Source: Microcyclospora pomicola (taxonomy: Eukaryota > Ascomycota > Dothideomycetes > Capnodiales). Taken from it: a stretch of DNA of 64,000 nt. The notes under the pieces are model-generated. The model was not told the DNA's origin. It saw nothing but the letters and a program-made list of their open reading frames with translations, and did no database searches. Both the position numbers and the translations under genes were made by a program. The stretch lies in assembly GCA_002786065.1 (NCBI GenBank), contig NHNY01000023.1, positions 62,001-126,000 of the forward strand, given 5' to 3'. Positions 20,914 through 33,860 of the stretch are shown one piece after another (the first letter of the stretch is position 1; each line of letters begins with the position of its first letter).

Positions 20914-21723
20914 ATGGCATCACAAGCAGGAAGTCTGCCTGGCGTGCAGAGTGCCGTCAGTCGGAACGAGTTCTGGAAGGTGATCACGCGCAAACAGCCA
21001 ATCTTGAAGGCAGAACCGATTGAAGAGCTCTCTAAAAGCATCGGTATCCCAATCCCGGAGATGATATTTGGCGATAACATTGTAGCCATTCAACACATCG
21101 AGACTGGCTGGACGCTCGAGTTCAATGCGCGGGATGCCTTGGACCGAGTCAGCAAGACCGAGGAGGGAATGCTGCAAGTCGCGGTGGCTGCCGAGTGGAA
21201 AAAGGAGCGTTCGCATCAGGAAGAAGTCAAGCAGGTCGTCAAGCCTTTCGATTGGAGCTACAGCACAGATTACCAAGGCACCACGCAAAGTGGCAAATCG
21301 CAAGGCGCCTGGGTGGCGACTGATCAATCCAAGCATCCTGTCAGGACTGATCTGCTAAGTCGCCCGGATCCAATCCTGTTCTTCGATGCTGTGGATCTTT
21401 ACGAGGATGAACTTGCAGACAACGGTATCGCGTTGCTTAGCATCAAGATTCGGGTCATGCCAGATCGCTTGCTACTACTCAGTCGTTTCTTCTTACGCCT
21501 CGACGGGGTAATCATTCGGATTCGGGATACCAGAGTTTACATCGAGCATGCATCCAATATTGCGATACGACAGTACACTGCCAAAGAGGGCAACTACGAT
21601 GACATCCAGGACAAGCTGCGAGCGATGCGGGAGAATGTTCCGGAGGCGTTCAGAGATGCGAACAAGCTAGCTCCACTTTTGACGACTGTCGAGGACAAAA
21701 CGGAGGTGTTCGAGGTGCAGTGA
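20914..21723 (+). CDS. tip41: TIP41-like regulator of PP2A phosphatases
   Basis: Single exon, 269 residues, start in ACCATGG. Family role: Tip41 works with Tap42 in TOR signalling, adjusting PP2A-type phosphatase activity to nutrient state. The whole length matches the family: MIFGDNIVAIQH, GWTLEFNARDALDRV, VKPFDWSYSTDYQGT, the DPILFFDAVDLYEDELADNG core, and RIRDTRVYIEH near the end. Nothing is truncated. The shared promoter with a proline-synthesis gene is a neighbour relation only; no functional link is claimed. Confidence 0.95.
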   Translation: MASQAGSLPGVQSAVSRNEFWKVITRKQPILKAEPIEELSKSIGIPIPEMIFGDNIVAIQHIETGWTLEFNARDALDRVSKTEEGMLQVAVAAEWKKERSHQEEVKQVVKPFDWSYSTDYQGTTQSGKSQGAWVATDQSKHPVRTDLLSRPDPILFFDAVDLYEDELADNGIALLSIKIRVMPDRLLLLSRFFLRLDGVIIRIRDTRVYIEHASNIAIRQYTAKEGNYDDIQDKLRAMRENVPEAFRDANKLAPLLTTVEDKTEVFEVQ

Positions 21724-24700
21724 TCTGGTGACCCCTTTGACCTACAGATCATCTGCGTGATGTGATGTTCAGGATCGTCAAAGCTGAGTTGTTCATTCAC
21801 GCCTCAAACTTCTCGAGTCCTGAGTCAGTGCTTTCCTGAGCGAAGAACCCTGCTTCGGGATTTGCAGGCCTCTGATGCCAGAACTGGTTGTCTGTGTGCG
21901 TGAGAGTCTTCTCGGCGATCCCCCGACCAGAAAAAACCTCGGACTAATCGGAAGCACTTGCAGTGTCATGCGTACCTCGACGACTCCGGCGGACCGTACT
22001 TTTTGTGTCGCGTGCACAACACTTGGAGGCTAGATTCGACAGTCTGGAAGGCGGAGACAAAGTTTTTCAGATAGTCGGGCCGTGACGATTAGCACGACGT
22101 GCTGGCCTGGATGAACTCGATGCTTTTGGCGGTCCAGCAAGTTGAATCGTAATACGGTTCAGACGCAGGGGCAGTGCATCCCCGGTCATAAAGAGTTCGA
22201 CTACATATCGCACTTATGATGCAGACCCAAACTTCTACCATTGCGTTGGATATAATTTTACAAATGCCAATCGACCAATCGTCACTTTATGACAATCGAT
22301 TCTGACCGACTCATGAGCCCCGGGTCGTCCTTCTAAAAGCCCGAAGAACATGCATTTGGTGATGAAGGCCCTTCATGCCTGCGAACCATCGCGAACATTC
22401 TCGAGATCTGCTCTCCGAATTCGTGTTCGATCCTCAGATTATATCACCCTGCAGCCCCAGCACCCTGACCATGCTTGGCCACCTCACCAACAGCAAAAAC
22501 CGGCCCTACAAGCCTGCCAGAGCTTGGCGCGCTTCCCCTTAGTCCTGCCTTACACGCTTCTCCACAATCACAGGCCCACCAAGCTTGATTCAGAGCTGAC
22601 AGATCAAAAGCGAGACTCATGGAGGCGTGCTTACCCCACAACCACCCCGAAGGAGTCAGGAAAGCAATGCAGCTACTGCGCCGGTGCAACCTGTCTAGCT
22701 GGGCATGATGCAGATTCCCCATGCAATGTCTTGCGATACTTTGACCCTATCTTCGCCTCACATGTGTCGTGAATGCGGGGGATGCTCAGTAGAGCAGCAT
22801 CTCGAGCATTCGAGACCGTCTGCTGCGTGATGAAGGCTCAATCCAGAAGTTGCTTGCTTCTAAATGTCTTCATTTACCTTCACGATGGCCTGAAAGTCCT
22901 GCGGTACAAGGGCACAACACAAGTCTTTGCTTGCTATGTTGAGACTCGGACATTTTCAGCATCATTCCAATATTCGGACGAGGCAGGATCGAAAAGGTGC
23001 GGTATTTGATGTTATGTGAACGTTGCTGTCACATGTCAGCGCACTGATGTTTCGGCACAACTGGAAGCCAACCACCCGGGAGAAACCGTAAGAAGCGCGA
23101 TATTCTGGCAAAAGTTTATTATCACCCCAAAACAGGAAGACACATTTACACCTCGATTGCTGAGGAATGATTGCGACATCCAAACCACCGACTGCGACCG
23201 TAAGGTAGTCGCCCGTCGCTGTACCCCACAACGCAACCGGTGGCGCGGGTCGTCGATGAACTTTTCCTAGAATTCCGCCTCGCAACTGTGTACCTGAGTG
23301 TGTGCGATGATCTGTACCTGACCTCGGCCACGACCGCCACCACCAATATTTTCCCGTCTGATGTGCACCACGTTTTCCCCCGAACGATTCAGCTCATGCC
23401 CCGCCCCGTGCTCACGCATGTTGACGCGGTTGAGGCAGGGGCAGCGGAACAGCTGCAGCCTGGTGTAGAGCGATGGCCAAGGCCAGAGCCAGCCCAAACC
23501 CACACTGCGCGGTCCTGCATGCACTTCCTGGAATCAGACAAGCCTGGGGGTTTTCGACCAGTGCGGAGGGCGAGCAAGAGGTGATGATGCAATGCATGTC
23601 AAGGTTCATGAAGTCCCACCGCCAGCAGCAGTACAACATACACTATTGCCTGCATGCATGCGCATAGGGCAGGGGGAATGTCACTCGTGACATCTGTCGA
23701 CGGCGCCCACGAAATCAGACATCTGGGGTAAAAAAAGATAGACATCGGGGACGATGCTTGCATGCTTGACATCGCCCATTGGTTGAGATTGGGCGATATT
23801 CCTCGTCCTCTGGCGCGATGGGTGCTGCATGTACTGATGTATTGCCTTTCTCTTCATGAACGAGGGCATGCACGTGAAGCATCTCGCCGCGCCCCAGCTG
23901 ACGACTGTGCATTCCATGCCGCCATCGATCATGATCATGCCCGTCGATCTGCTCGGGACGCCTCCACACTCACGGAGAAAGAAGTGGTCTGGCTGATCAC
24001 TGGGCTGGAAATCACGATCACAAGGACGAACGAGGCGTCTCGCGTCTTTTTGCCCCAATGGAGGGAAGGACGAGACCTCCCTTTTGAGTTTCCCCGTCAA
24101 GCGACGTTTCCTGTCGATGAGGATCTCGAGGGGAGAAAAGGTTGTCTGGCGTTTCGTAATTCCGCGATGGGGCGTCCTAGAGGTGTGGTGGCGAAGCACG
24201 CGAAGACGCAAAGATGCAATCGCTTGTGCAGGCATGCGAGATGGCCGCTCATCTGTTGTGCCTCTTGTCATGCCTCATCGCGGTATGCGAAGCGTATGCT
24301 CAAGATGTCCGAACGCGATGGTAGATGTGTACAATAGTAATGCTACAGGAACCTATCGTCTCGTGCGAATGATGTGAAATATATATTTTCCATTGTGCTT
24401 CTTCTCGAGCAGATAGATAGTCATACAAACAAAGTCCGGGTCTAACATGCTCGACGGCTGGTATTTTCTATATGCCTTTTGTTGCAAGATGACAGTGAAG
24501 GAAAAAGCATGGGAAGGTATACAAGCAGTACTCTGGTTCGATCCATCATGGGATCAGATACCTATTACACAACTCCCCATCGCGCGAAGCGTTCGCTAAC
24601 ATCGCCCTTCTTGGGGCGAGATGGCGCAGATGGAACATTGCCGTTGAGTTCATCGCCATGACACTCGGTCGCAGCACCGTCCACACTTTCTCATTCCCTC

Positions 24701-24970
24701 TTCGTCCTGATCTATCCCGCCGTGCGTGGATAAGGTAAGTTTTGGAGTGGGACGTGGCCCGAATAGATACAAAGAAATATGTCTGGTGGACAATAATGTG
24801 CAGGAGAATAGGTAGAGGAACAATAACAAAAAGGAGATGCCCTTCTTGGCCAAGAAGGGATTTGGTGGTTCTTTTGGTGAGGTGGTCGTGGAGATCGTGG
24901 GTATCGGAGGCGTCATCAGGGTCGTGTGTTTTGGTTGGAGAGAAAAGAGATGGGTTGGGTGGTTCTGATG
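21724..24970. other. 3.2 kb without a supportable gene
   Basis: GC content is ordinary and I see no repeat. Overlapping frames at 23681-24271 (minus) and 23762-24337 (plus) lie opposite each other and show no motif. Bases 24360-24440 are A/T-rich and look like a 3' end region. It may hold untranslated or non-coding transcripts. Confidence 0.4.
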
Positions 24971-25632
24971 TCAAGGGGCGCCAAAGAAGCCGGCGTTCTG
25001 TGGAGGATGTTAGTGATAGGTTCCAATAACAGGTCAGATCGTCAGGACTTCGAACATACCAAGCACGTCTCGCACGCATCGCCGTGGTTACCACCCATCA
25101 CGAAGCCCTTGCAGTTCCGCGCTGCGAAGTAGTAGCAGCGGTGGCAGCTGAGCTCTTGGGCCGGCACGGCGGGCTCTTGAGGGAGCGGCTTGCCGGGGAA
25201 TGGCTTCTGGAGACTGGGCCGTCGCAGTGGCGAGGACAGGTTGGTCTGAAGCTTGGGTAATGACGGGCGTCTTCCAGTGTGGTGCGTTGCAGTGATCGAT
25301 TGGGATCGTTGCACGGGCATTGGCGACTCGCGCCCTTGAGGGTAGGTCCGTCGATGGAACATGTTCCGGACATTCAAGCGCGGGCGGAAGTTGAGACGAA
25401 ACGACCGGATGGAAGCGCCGTCGGCGCATTCCTCAAACGCTGGAGACAGAGGTCGTGGCATGGCTTGGATGAGTTTCAGGTCGAATGCGGACATGGAACT
25501 GCTGACGGAGACGCTGCTGGTCGAGGAATGCAGACTGGGACTGGCCGGGAGCGGCGGAGCGTCTCTGAATAGGTTGTCCATGTATGCGGGTCGCATGTGT
25601 GAGGTGGGAGGACGAGACATGACCATGGCCAT
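24971..25632 (-). CDS. Conserved-looking small protein with C-terminal Cys motif, unknown function
   Basis: Two exons (minus): 25632-25060 and 24997-24971, with a 62-nt intron (GTATGT, ACTAAC branch, CACAG; phase 0), giving 199 residues. Residues 1-155 are Ser/Pro/Arg-rich and probably disordered. The last 40 residues are dense: C163-x2-C166 in SCHRCYYFAARNC, then GFVMGGNHGDACETCL (C187-x2-C190), then the second-exon tail NAGFFGAP. Two Cys pairs plus C174 and H183 suggest a small zinc-binding knuckle (inference). Without the last intron the frame would end in an unrelated four-residue tail, so the splice decides the C-terminus. I do not recognise a named family. The long empty interval upstream gives no functional hint. 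Confidence 0.72.
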
Positions 25633-25693
25633 GGCGTTTTGAAGTGTTGAAGTGTAGGTAGTATTGGGACCTTTTTCCGGAAGTGTGGGGACG

Positions 25694-25714
25694 TGTATGT
25701 GTGTGTGTGTGTGT
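25694..25714. repeat. (TG)n microsatellite
   Basis: About ten TG units with one interruption, in the leader/promoter side of the small Cys-protein gene. Confidence 0.85.
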
Positions 25715-28700
25715 TAAGGTCCACCGAGCTTTAATGATAGTAGGGATGTTATCGAGTGGCAAGGATGCAGCAAGATGCAATGGTATATGCGGCAATGGAC
25801 GAGCGAGCAGTAGTTAATAACAACATGTGCAAGAAGCAATAATGGCACGAACTGGTTGGAGAGTTGTGCGGACGTGTGCTGTACTTCAACAACGAGCGCT
25901 GATGCTGCTGTGCCCCAAAGAGACTTCACATGGTTCCTGTGCTAGGGTGGGCCGAGCATCCCCCTAGGACTCTAGCTGGGAGCTGCTGCTGTGCTCGACC
26001 CCCCTTCAACGCCTCCCAAACAGTATCCAGACCTGGTCACTGATCTACGCACAACAAGGCGGACCGATACCTGGGGATGCTGGTCATCCGAAGCCGTTAG
26101 CTCATCCCTGCGGCAGGCCGCTGCCACTGTACTACTGTATTGTCATTGCTAGTCCAGGTCCTCGAGTGGGTCGACTACTGTGCCATTCCGCCGCTCAACC
26201 GTGAGGGCGACCAGGGCCAATGCTCGAGCATCGCCCATGAGACCCATGCCACCATGCAGGGTATGAACCTTGAAGTGCCGTACGTCGTAGAGGCAGTACT
26301 TTTCACGAACTCGCTATCGTCAGCTTGCTGGAGGCCCGTCTCCCGACTAGCTCTTGGCCCGATAGTCCGCCTGGGATCGTACTTGCATACCTGCACTCAC
26401 TACTGTGGCATGCTGGGTCCTCGTCCGACGAATGGCATTCTCGGGATAATCGGAATTTATCCTTCTGCATGCTCGCATTGGTCCCAGCCGCAGCAAAAGG
26501 GCCAGACCGAGCATAAGCACGACTGTGTCTCACACCGACCCATCGCTCGAGTGCCGGCTGTGTCAGAAACAGAAACGTGTTCCTGACAAGCGTCCGTCGA
26601 ATGTGGTGGAGTCGTGTCCCCTCTGGCTCGCAACTCATCAATCAAGCTGTGGTAAATTGGCGGGAGTCTGTCTCACAGTCACGAGAGCGGCTGTCAAAGG
26701 TCTCACTACTGACGCATTGGCCGAGGCGTCGCTTCCGCGAGCCGACGGGCCCCTTTGACACCAACCTTCGAGCACACGAAGGCGCTAGTGGTCACAATTA
26801 GAACAGCGTGTGACATTCGCTTCACATCTGTGACGGACGGATCACGGTTGCGTTGAGTCGCGTATTCGGCGTGTCCTGCATGGCCCGATCATCTTTTAGT
26901 CGGTGGCCATCTGCGAGCCTGCATGCGTCGGCTCGGGCGAGAAGCCGCCATGACGAGGATGGCGAGCCCACCAGGCGATTGTCATGATGCTGCTGGGCTC
27001 GTCACGCACAGCACCACGACGTAGATTTTGTTGATGCCTTGACGGACAGCTCGTCCGCTGTTCCAGGTCCTGGCAGTTTCGCCCTCGCTTCCAGCTTGAA
27101 ACCCAACGGGCCCACGCCGCATGTGCTATGGTGGATGGCACGGACACGAGCTCGACCGTTGGGATCGTCAGGCCAGAACATGGATGCAGACTGGTCGCAG
27201 CCACGGCAGCAGGGGATGTCCTGTCCTGTTGCAGCGAGCGTGCAGGAAGCAGTCGACGGGGAAAAGAAATCATGCGCTCTGGCAGGAGATGCACAACTGT
27301 CAGACTCGATTTGGCCCAGTGACTTTCGCAATGCTGCTCAACCAAACATGGTCGGCCTAAGATGGTGCGGCAGCAGTCCCTTCGGCGGTCGCGAAGTGTA
27401 CCACGCTCTCGAGGTGGAGGAGGTTGTTGATGTGCCTGAGGAGGGATGATGGCCAGGAGCAGACCACCGGAAAGCAGTACATTGTCTTCACGATCGTATC
27501 CGGTTGTTACACGACCTTTCAATCCTTTTCTGTGTGCTTGAGTGGCATGCACTGGCACGTTATCGGCTACCGAATGTTGAGTGTTTCGATGTGAAACCTG
27601 CCGCGCGGGTGGGCTGTTCGCGTGCAACTCCGGGCTCCCATTGCCGAGTCCCTGGTTTGGTGATGAACCGTGGGACATCCATACGTCCATACATACATCC
27701 CTACACTGTGCACTTCATCTCCCGGGACTCCGAATGGGGCGATCGTCAGGTACAGTACAGGCCCTGCTTGCTGTCATCCCAGCACAGTGGGCTCACCCGA
27801 ATGATCATGGAAGTACGGATCGTGTGTCTTTATTGCAACAGACGACTTGCACGCCTCATCTTGACACCCGTTGTCGATTCATCCTTCGCCTTGCGCACTA
27901 CTACTACCGGTCGAAACTGCTCGCCTACTCGACGTTTCACGTCGTGGGTCAGACCGATGCGAGCGATGGGGCATCATCACCGTTTCCGACAAGGTGACAT
28001 CCCACGTTGATGCGTGATTGTGCTTCCGCCTCTAGTGCTTGTTTCATGATCGAAGCAACGACCAGTGCCGCACTCGGCACTTCTGGCACATAGCCTACCA
28101 ATGTACACACGGCTCCAGAACATCCAGGATTCCTGGTAGACCAAAGACACGGGAGGCGTCAGCCAAGACTCATCTGCCAAAACAAATCGTTCTCCCGCAC
28201 ATGGCAATTGAAACCACGTCCCCCAGCTTATTGCGTTCTAGACGTCTTCCTCGCTACCACTGTTGGATTCGAGCGTGCATTTGGTCCCTTGTACCAAACA
28301 ACCAGAAGCGTGGCCGACATGCGAACACATATGCAGTATGCTGCACGTGGAGAAGCCACCGCGCCTGATCTTCCATCTGCAGGGACGTACCAAACACTCG
28401 ATGTTGGAGCTAGAAAGAGCTCTCAGACTACGCTCCCATGCTGCGAAAAGTGCAGTCGGGCAATTTGGAGACCCCAGCAAGGCAAGCCTGGAAGTCTTGC
28501 CGTGTCTTCCATGTCGGCCAACGGTCGTAATCCTTCTCCTCCGTATTGGCAATTTCCGCCGTGGAGACAGAACATCTCGACACGACATGGAAATGACATA
28601 TACGCAAACCGCCACGTCATACTGGCGTACAGAAAGGGCTTTGAAGACCATCGAAAGCCACCATGACATTCGTCCTCACTACTATATTGTTTTCGATCCA

Positions 28701-30564
28701 GACGACCACGACCAGGGCGCTTTGTTTGGCGATTGTTCTGGCCTCAGGTCGAGGGGATTTCCGAGATTACGCCTTGGTCCCTATTGTTACACTTACACCA
28801 CTTTCATCGGCTCGTCGCTGCACCCAGTCCTGTCCTCTCTCTTGAAGCTCGAGCATTGCCCAGCACCTACCTATTCATCGTCAATTTTACCCACAATCCT
28901 CGTCCAACGGAGACTCAACATATCATCTCGCGGATTATCTGAAAGGTACAACAGCCATACGATAGCACTTCCCCGCCATGACTATAGGTAGACATGGCGC
29001 AGCCCCACCAGAGCAAACAATAAATATGCATATCTGCGCTTCTTATAGGTAGGTCGCCTATACCACAAGGTACGATGGGTACACAAAGGTACATGTATCC
29101 TCCACTGCGTCTTATGCTTATACACCACCCCATCGCTTTGCCCTGCCGTCTCCGGACAGCGCACCGCCCTATTACATCCCGCATTCTGACCCATCAGGCT
29201 CTCTTACACATACACGGCACGCAAGCAATACATTCCAGGATTTCCTCCGATTGGATCTTCTCCCACACAACGAGCGGCAAGATGGTGGATCTGCTTACTG
29301 GCCTCGGACTGGACTATAAGGCTTATACGTGTATGCATATCCTTGCATGGTTATCATATCATGACCGCAAGCGTCAAAACTTCTTCGCCACGGTCGTGGA
29401 TAGAGACCTGCAACACGGAGTTGAATCGCGACGACTTCGCACAAACATCGCAAACACAAGCGAAGACTCGGAACGATGATCGTCCTCAATCACAGTACGA
29501 TCGAACGGGAAACAATTGTCCTATCCCGACGTGTCGGGTGGATCGACATACCATTCTATCTACCTGTCGACATCTGCTATATATCCATATACGCATATCC
29601 AAACCTAGAAAAGACCCTGTTCCGTCTCCACCTCGTTTCACGAAAGAGTGATAACGACTCGTCCGAACTAATCGCATCTCGCGGACCGAAAAGAAAAACT
29701 CTCGTGGTGTATCGTGTCTTTGGCCCGAAAGGCGATGATGGCCACAACCGCATCGATCACGATCGCGGACCTCGACGCATAGGTACATACCTGACCGGCC
29801 CCCGCCCAGCACACCCTTTCCGTTTCGGACTCACAGGCTGTGACCAGACCAGGTTTACCGGACGTCTCAGCGTACAGCGACGTAGATGTAACGCAGCCAG
29901 CACGGAGGCGGGTTTTGCGAGACGAGATTCCACAGCCTGCTTGGCAGTCTTGCGGTCGTGTAGAGCTACGGAGAGGTGATGAGGCGAGGTGAGTTGTCCT
30001 CCATCTGAGTATGAGTTACGTGTCGTCCGCTTCGGGTGGGACTATTCACGATGGGCATCATGATCAGCATCCGACGACTGCGACGAAGGTGAGGTCAACT
30101 CAGGCAAGGTATGGTCATTCCGATGCAGTATGATATCAACTATGTGGAAATCAGCCTGTCACATTCCACCGAAGTAGGACGAAGCGCTCATCTCGTAACA
30201 AGATACTCGCTGCATTTCATAGTACAAAGGTAAGGGTGCTACAGAACATGCCAGAGAACAAGAGAGATGATCACACATTCCACTTCCTCGTGTTCACACA
30301 CCCACATCCCAGTTCGCTGTCGATTACGTATCGTGAAACCCGCAGCGAGTCGTGCCCTACCTGAATGCAATGCAAAGTAAAAGACGTGAAATGATGCAGA
30401 CGCAAGAAAAACAAAGGGTATCACAAATGCCGCCCCAGGAAAGATCACGATTCCCCTTCCATGCCGTTCGCCGGTGACCCTTTTTTCGGGACATGCGCCC
30501 TTACATACACACACAAAGTCGTAGGACTTTTAGTCGTTCGCGTTGCTACCTTTTACTTTAGGTA

Positions 30565-30594
30565 GATGATGATGATGATGCTGCTGCTGCTGCT
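30565..30594. repeat. (GAT)n(CTG)n trinucleotide run next to a stop codon
   Basis: About five GAT and four to five CTG units lie a few bases 3' of the regulator's stop codon (stop complement at 30598-30600). Confidence 0.85.
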
Positions 30595-30597
30595 CAC

Positions 30598-33500
30598 TCA
30601 CGACCCGTTGGTCTGCGATTTCTTCACTCCCAGCGCCTCGCTATGACCAGGCAGGAGGAGGTCGACACAAGAGCCGAGGACCTCGTTCGCGTCCGCAAGG
30701 AGCTCCCAGCGTGGCTGCTGGAAGGACTCGCGTAGCAGCAAGAGGAGGCCCAGGCAGGAGTTGCGGTTCTTGAGGTCCACAAGATCGTCCGGAGTGGCGA
30801 CGCCGCCCATGCGCTTGAGGTAGCGCTGCATGTCGAAGAGCTGAAGTTCGCGCGTCGTCAGCGTGTAGTTGGACGGGATGATGGGACCGTCGAGCGCGTA
30901 GCCATATGACCAGACGATCAATAGGGCGAAATAAAGAACCCAAGGCCGGTTGAGCAGGTAGTCGTCACGTGCGCTGTAGCTGAACGACGGCTGATGAGGC
31001 TGATTGTCGCGCTTCGATCGTAGCTCCTCGTCCGGGATCAACACTTCACAGAGGAAGCGCAGGGCGTAGAAGACGGCGTCTCTCGCGCGGGCGCTCGGTG
31101 CCCACTGCTCCCGCATACGTTTGCCTACCACCTCGCGATCCGCGTCGGTCACGACTCGGCCCAAGACACGTTCTGCGCCACCGAAGACCTGGCAATCGGT
31201 GATGTCCACATGCATCGCCATGTGTGCCAGGCTGTGCAGACAGGTACGAGACTCAAAGACATTATCTTTGTGATCGATGCTTCTCCGCTCACTCGTTTGC
31301 GCATTATATGATTGCCGCCAATCTTCGGCCTTGGACAGGCTTTCGTCGAAGTCTCGTCGCCAGAAATCAAAAGCCCTGGTCAAAGGGCTGCGCCACTTGA
31401 TCTGGTTGCCAAGCGTGGTCGCCGCACCTAATGATTGCACTTGGAGATCTCTTTGGTTCATGTGCCAGCTGATGTTGAGAAGTCCAGCCATGAGAATTTG
31501 TCTGCCGAAGATGTTGGTGCGGACTTTCTGGCCGTTTAGCGTCTTCTTCAGCCCATCCAAGAACGTCGTAGGCTTGAAGCCGTTGGCTGCCAGGCTAGCT
31601 TCGACGCGTTGCACTTCCGCACTGCTAGTTGCAGACCACAATGCTTCATCACAGGGCAGCGGGAGCCTCAGATCGTGTGGTGACATTACTGCTGAATGCC
31701 CGAACAATGTCGCATGTGTGGAATCGATGATGAATGCAGCAAAGGCGACTCTACGTGTAGCTTCGGCTGTGATCCACCTGTTCCAGAATGCATCGGGAGT
31801 GTTTTGTCCACTGGTGTTGATCGATCCATCAGGTCCTGGAGGGGTGCGAGTCATATCGTCGGAGTCCCGGAACGGCTCAGTTGCACTTCTTCCGATCAGT
31901 GACGATCCTCGTCGCATGACCGTCAGAGTAGTTGCGTGATGGATGTGAGCTCGCTCATGTAGATATCTGGTGCTGAACATCTTTTCAAACAGTTCGAGCA
32001 GGAGCATAGTCTGGAATGTCCATAGCTTAGCGGTGGGTCGGAACTCAGCGTCCTTGAAGACCTCCCATCTGATATGGTATGCCATAAAAAACCCGAGCTC
32101 AGCACAATTCTTAGTCAGCTCAGGAGTGTGAGTCCTTTCCAAACATATCGCACCGAGACAGGCCATTGCGAGCAACAGAAGGTCTGGACACGTCTCAGGG
32201 TTGAAGGTCGGCCTGTGCAGAACAGGCATTTGCTGGTGGATGTGAAGCCAGTAGCTTGTGATATATGTCTTGAGCATCTTCAAACTCAGCACATGGGCGT
32301 TATCATTCTGGTCTCCAGCCAGTATCGCATCCTTGACCTTCCGTCCTGGATTTTCATGGATGGGTGACCATCGACTGACAAGTTGTGCTAGGCGTCGCTG
32401 TTTCTTCTCAGTGATTGCACTTTCTCGGATACTTATGTCCAGTTGCGGCTTGTCGTTTGAAGCATCCAGCTTCACCGAGCGCGGCTGTTCAGGTTGCTCG
32501 GTGGAGGCAGGAGTACCGTCCGATTCTAGCTTGGGTAAAGTAGTGTTGTATATCATGTGAGTTGGCGGTGGCGGCTCTGCGGGAGGAGGGGAATTGGTGA
32601 TGTAGCTCAGGTCGCTGTTGCTGAACAGCGAGTTCAGGAACGTGTCGTCCATCGCGATCGGTGGTGACCGATTGAAGCCGTCGTGGCCGAAGACCGGCAT
32701 AGCATATCCCAAGCTGTAGTCCTGAAAGACGTTGTAGTCTGTAGTGCTACTTGTGCTACTTCCTGGATAAGGATGTTGGTCCGCAGAACTCATGCCGGTA
32801 GGTGACATCATGTTTCCAGGCCGTTGCATTCCCACTTGCGGGTAGGTTTGCTGAGGGTAGCCGAAAGGAGGCACCTGTGTCGTGGTATTCGATATTGGTG
32901 GGAGGCTTTGCACCGAGGGATATTCAGTCGGTGATCTGAAGGCCTGATTCGAAAAAGATGGTGAGGGATATGACTGCTGCGCATACATCGGGTTGGAGGT
33001 GCCATACTGCGACGATGTGCCGAGTGGCGGTGGCTGCATGGTATTCCTATGGACACCTTGATTTTGGGTGTATCCGTCCATGTTCGGCCTGACGAAACCG
33101 TTGTCATAGGTCATCCGTCGGTCTGCCGACGGGGTATCCACTGAAGCCATGTGAGGACTTCGCTGTTGCGCGGTCGTGGTTGGGTATGTGTAGGAGGCAC
33201 CAGGAGGCAGATGACCATCATTGTGGCCGTTGTGTCCCGATTGATAGTGTTTCGAATCCTGGCGGTAGAAGTCCGAGTTGTATGGTTGTTGTACGGCTCC
33301 CGTAGCCGATGGATACTCCTTTGTTTGATGCGTGTTCGGGAGTCGTGATGTTTGCGTCGGCGAATGTGAGAGCGTGGTGCCTCCTGATGGTGGCGACGAC
33401 GGATGAGAGTTGCCCAACGGCGGTCGCTGACTGTTCAGGAAGGCGTCCTTCCTCTGGAGGTGGGAACCCTTGGCAGTATGCCTCTCTTTGTGACGGGCAC

Positions 33501-33860
33501 ACAGGTCCGCTCTCACGAAATGTCGATCGCACCCCGGAAAATCGCAGCGGTAAATTTGTTTCGGGGCATCTGACGGGATGGTCAATACTAACGCCGTCCG
33601 GGAGAATGTAGATGGGCAGACTCACGGTTCAGCTGATGTCTATACAAGTGCTCCGCGCGCGAGTATGACTTGCCACAATCCTCGGTGGGACATTGATATT
33701 TCTTGTCCGATGTCTTGATCACCCGTCTCTTCTTCTTCGGTTTGCTCTCGGACAAATCATCCACCTCGTACGCAGCATCGATCTCATCCTCCGCCTTCAG
33801 ACTCTCATCTTCGCTAGCATGGTGTCGCGGCGGCGCACCGACGTCGGTCATGGCCGTCAT
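30598..33860 (-). CDS. C2H2 zinc-finger transcription factor with fungal-specific regulatory domain
   Basis: Exons (minus) are 33860-33626 and 33569-30598, with a 56-nt intron (GTGAGT...GTCAG) splitting a His codon; 1068 residues. An acidic N-terminus is followed by the nuclear-signal-like KPKKKRR at 40-46. Finger one is at about 55-79 (YQCPTEDCGKSYSRAEHLYRHQLNH), finger two at about 85-109 (YRCDFPGCDRHFVRADLCARHKERH); the intron falls at the end of finger one. A long Pro/Ser/Gln/Tyr-rich linker spans about 110-450. The fungal_trans regulatory domain occupies about 500-800 (start near LKTYITSYWLHIHQQMPVLH). This is the AmdX/Egr2-like group of Pezizomycotina regulators; targets cannot be told from sequence. 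The 3' 550 coding bases have raised third-position GC. Confidence 0.92.

Larger units (their letters stand above)
25633..30597. other. 5 kb without a supportable gene
   Basis: Lies between the starts of the small Cys protein and the 3' end of the zinc-finger regulator. Frames of 130-260 codons occur on both strands (for example 26896-27690 minus, 28263-28991 plus), but all lack motifs and plausible introns, and several start with non-ATG codons. Around 28660-28990 the plus strand is pyrimidine-rich, like a promoter/leader, without a convincing coding region after it. GC content is not depressed, so this is not a RIP-type desert. Confidence 0.45.

Noticed and set aside
26896-27690. 264-codon minus-strand frame
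   Set aside because: Composition is Arg/Ser/Pro/His-rich without hydrophobic pattern, no domain, and the plus strand carries comparable frames.
28263-28991. 242-codon plus-strand frame
   Set aside because: Second half is pyrimidine-rich, typical of a leader, and the first half has no protein-like pattern.
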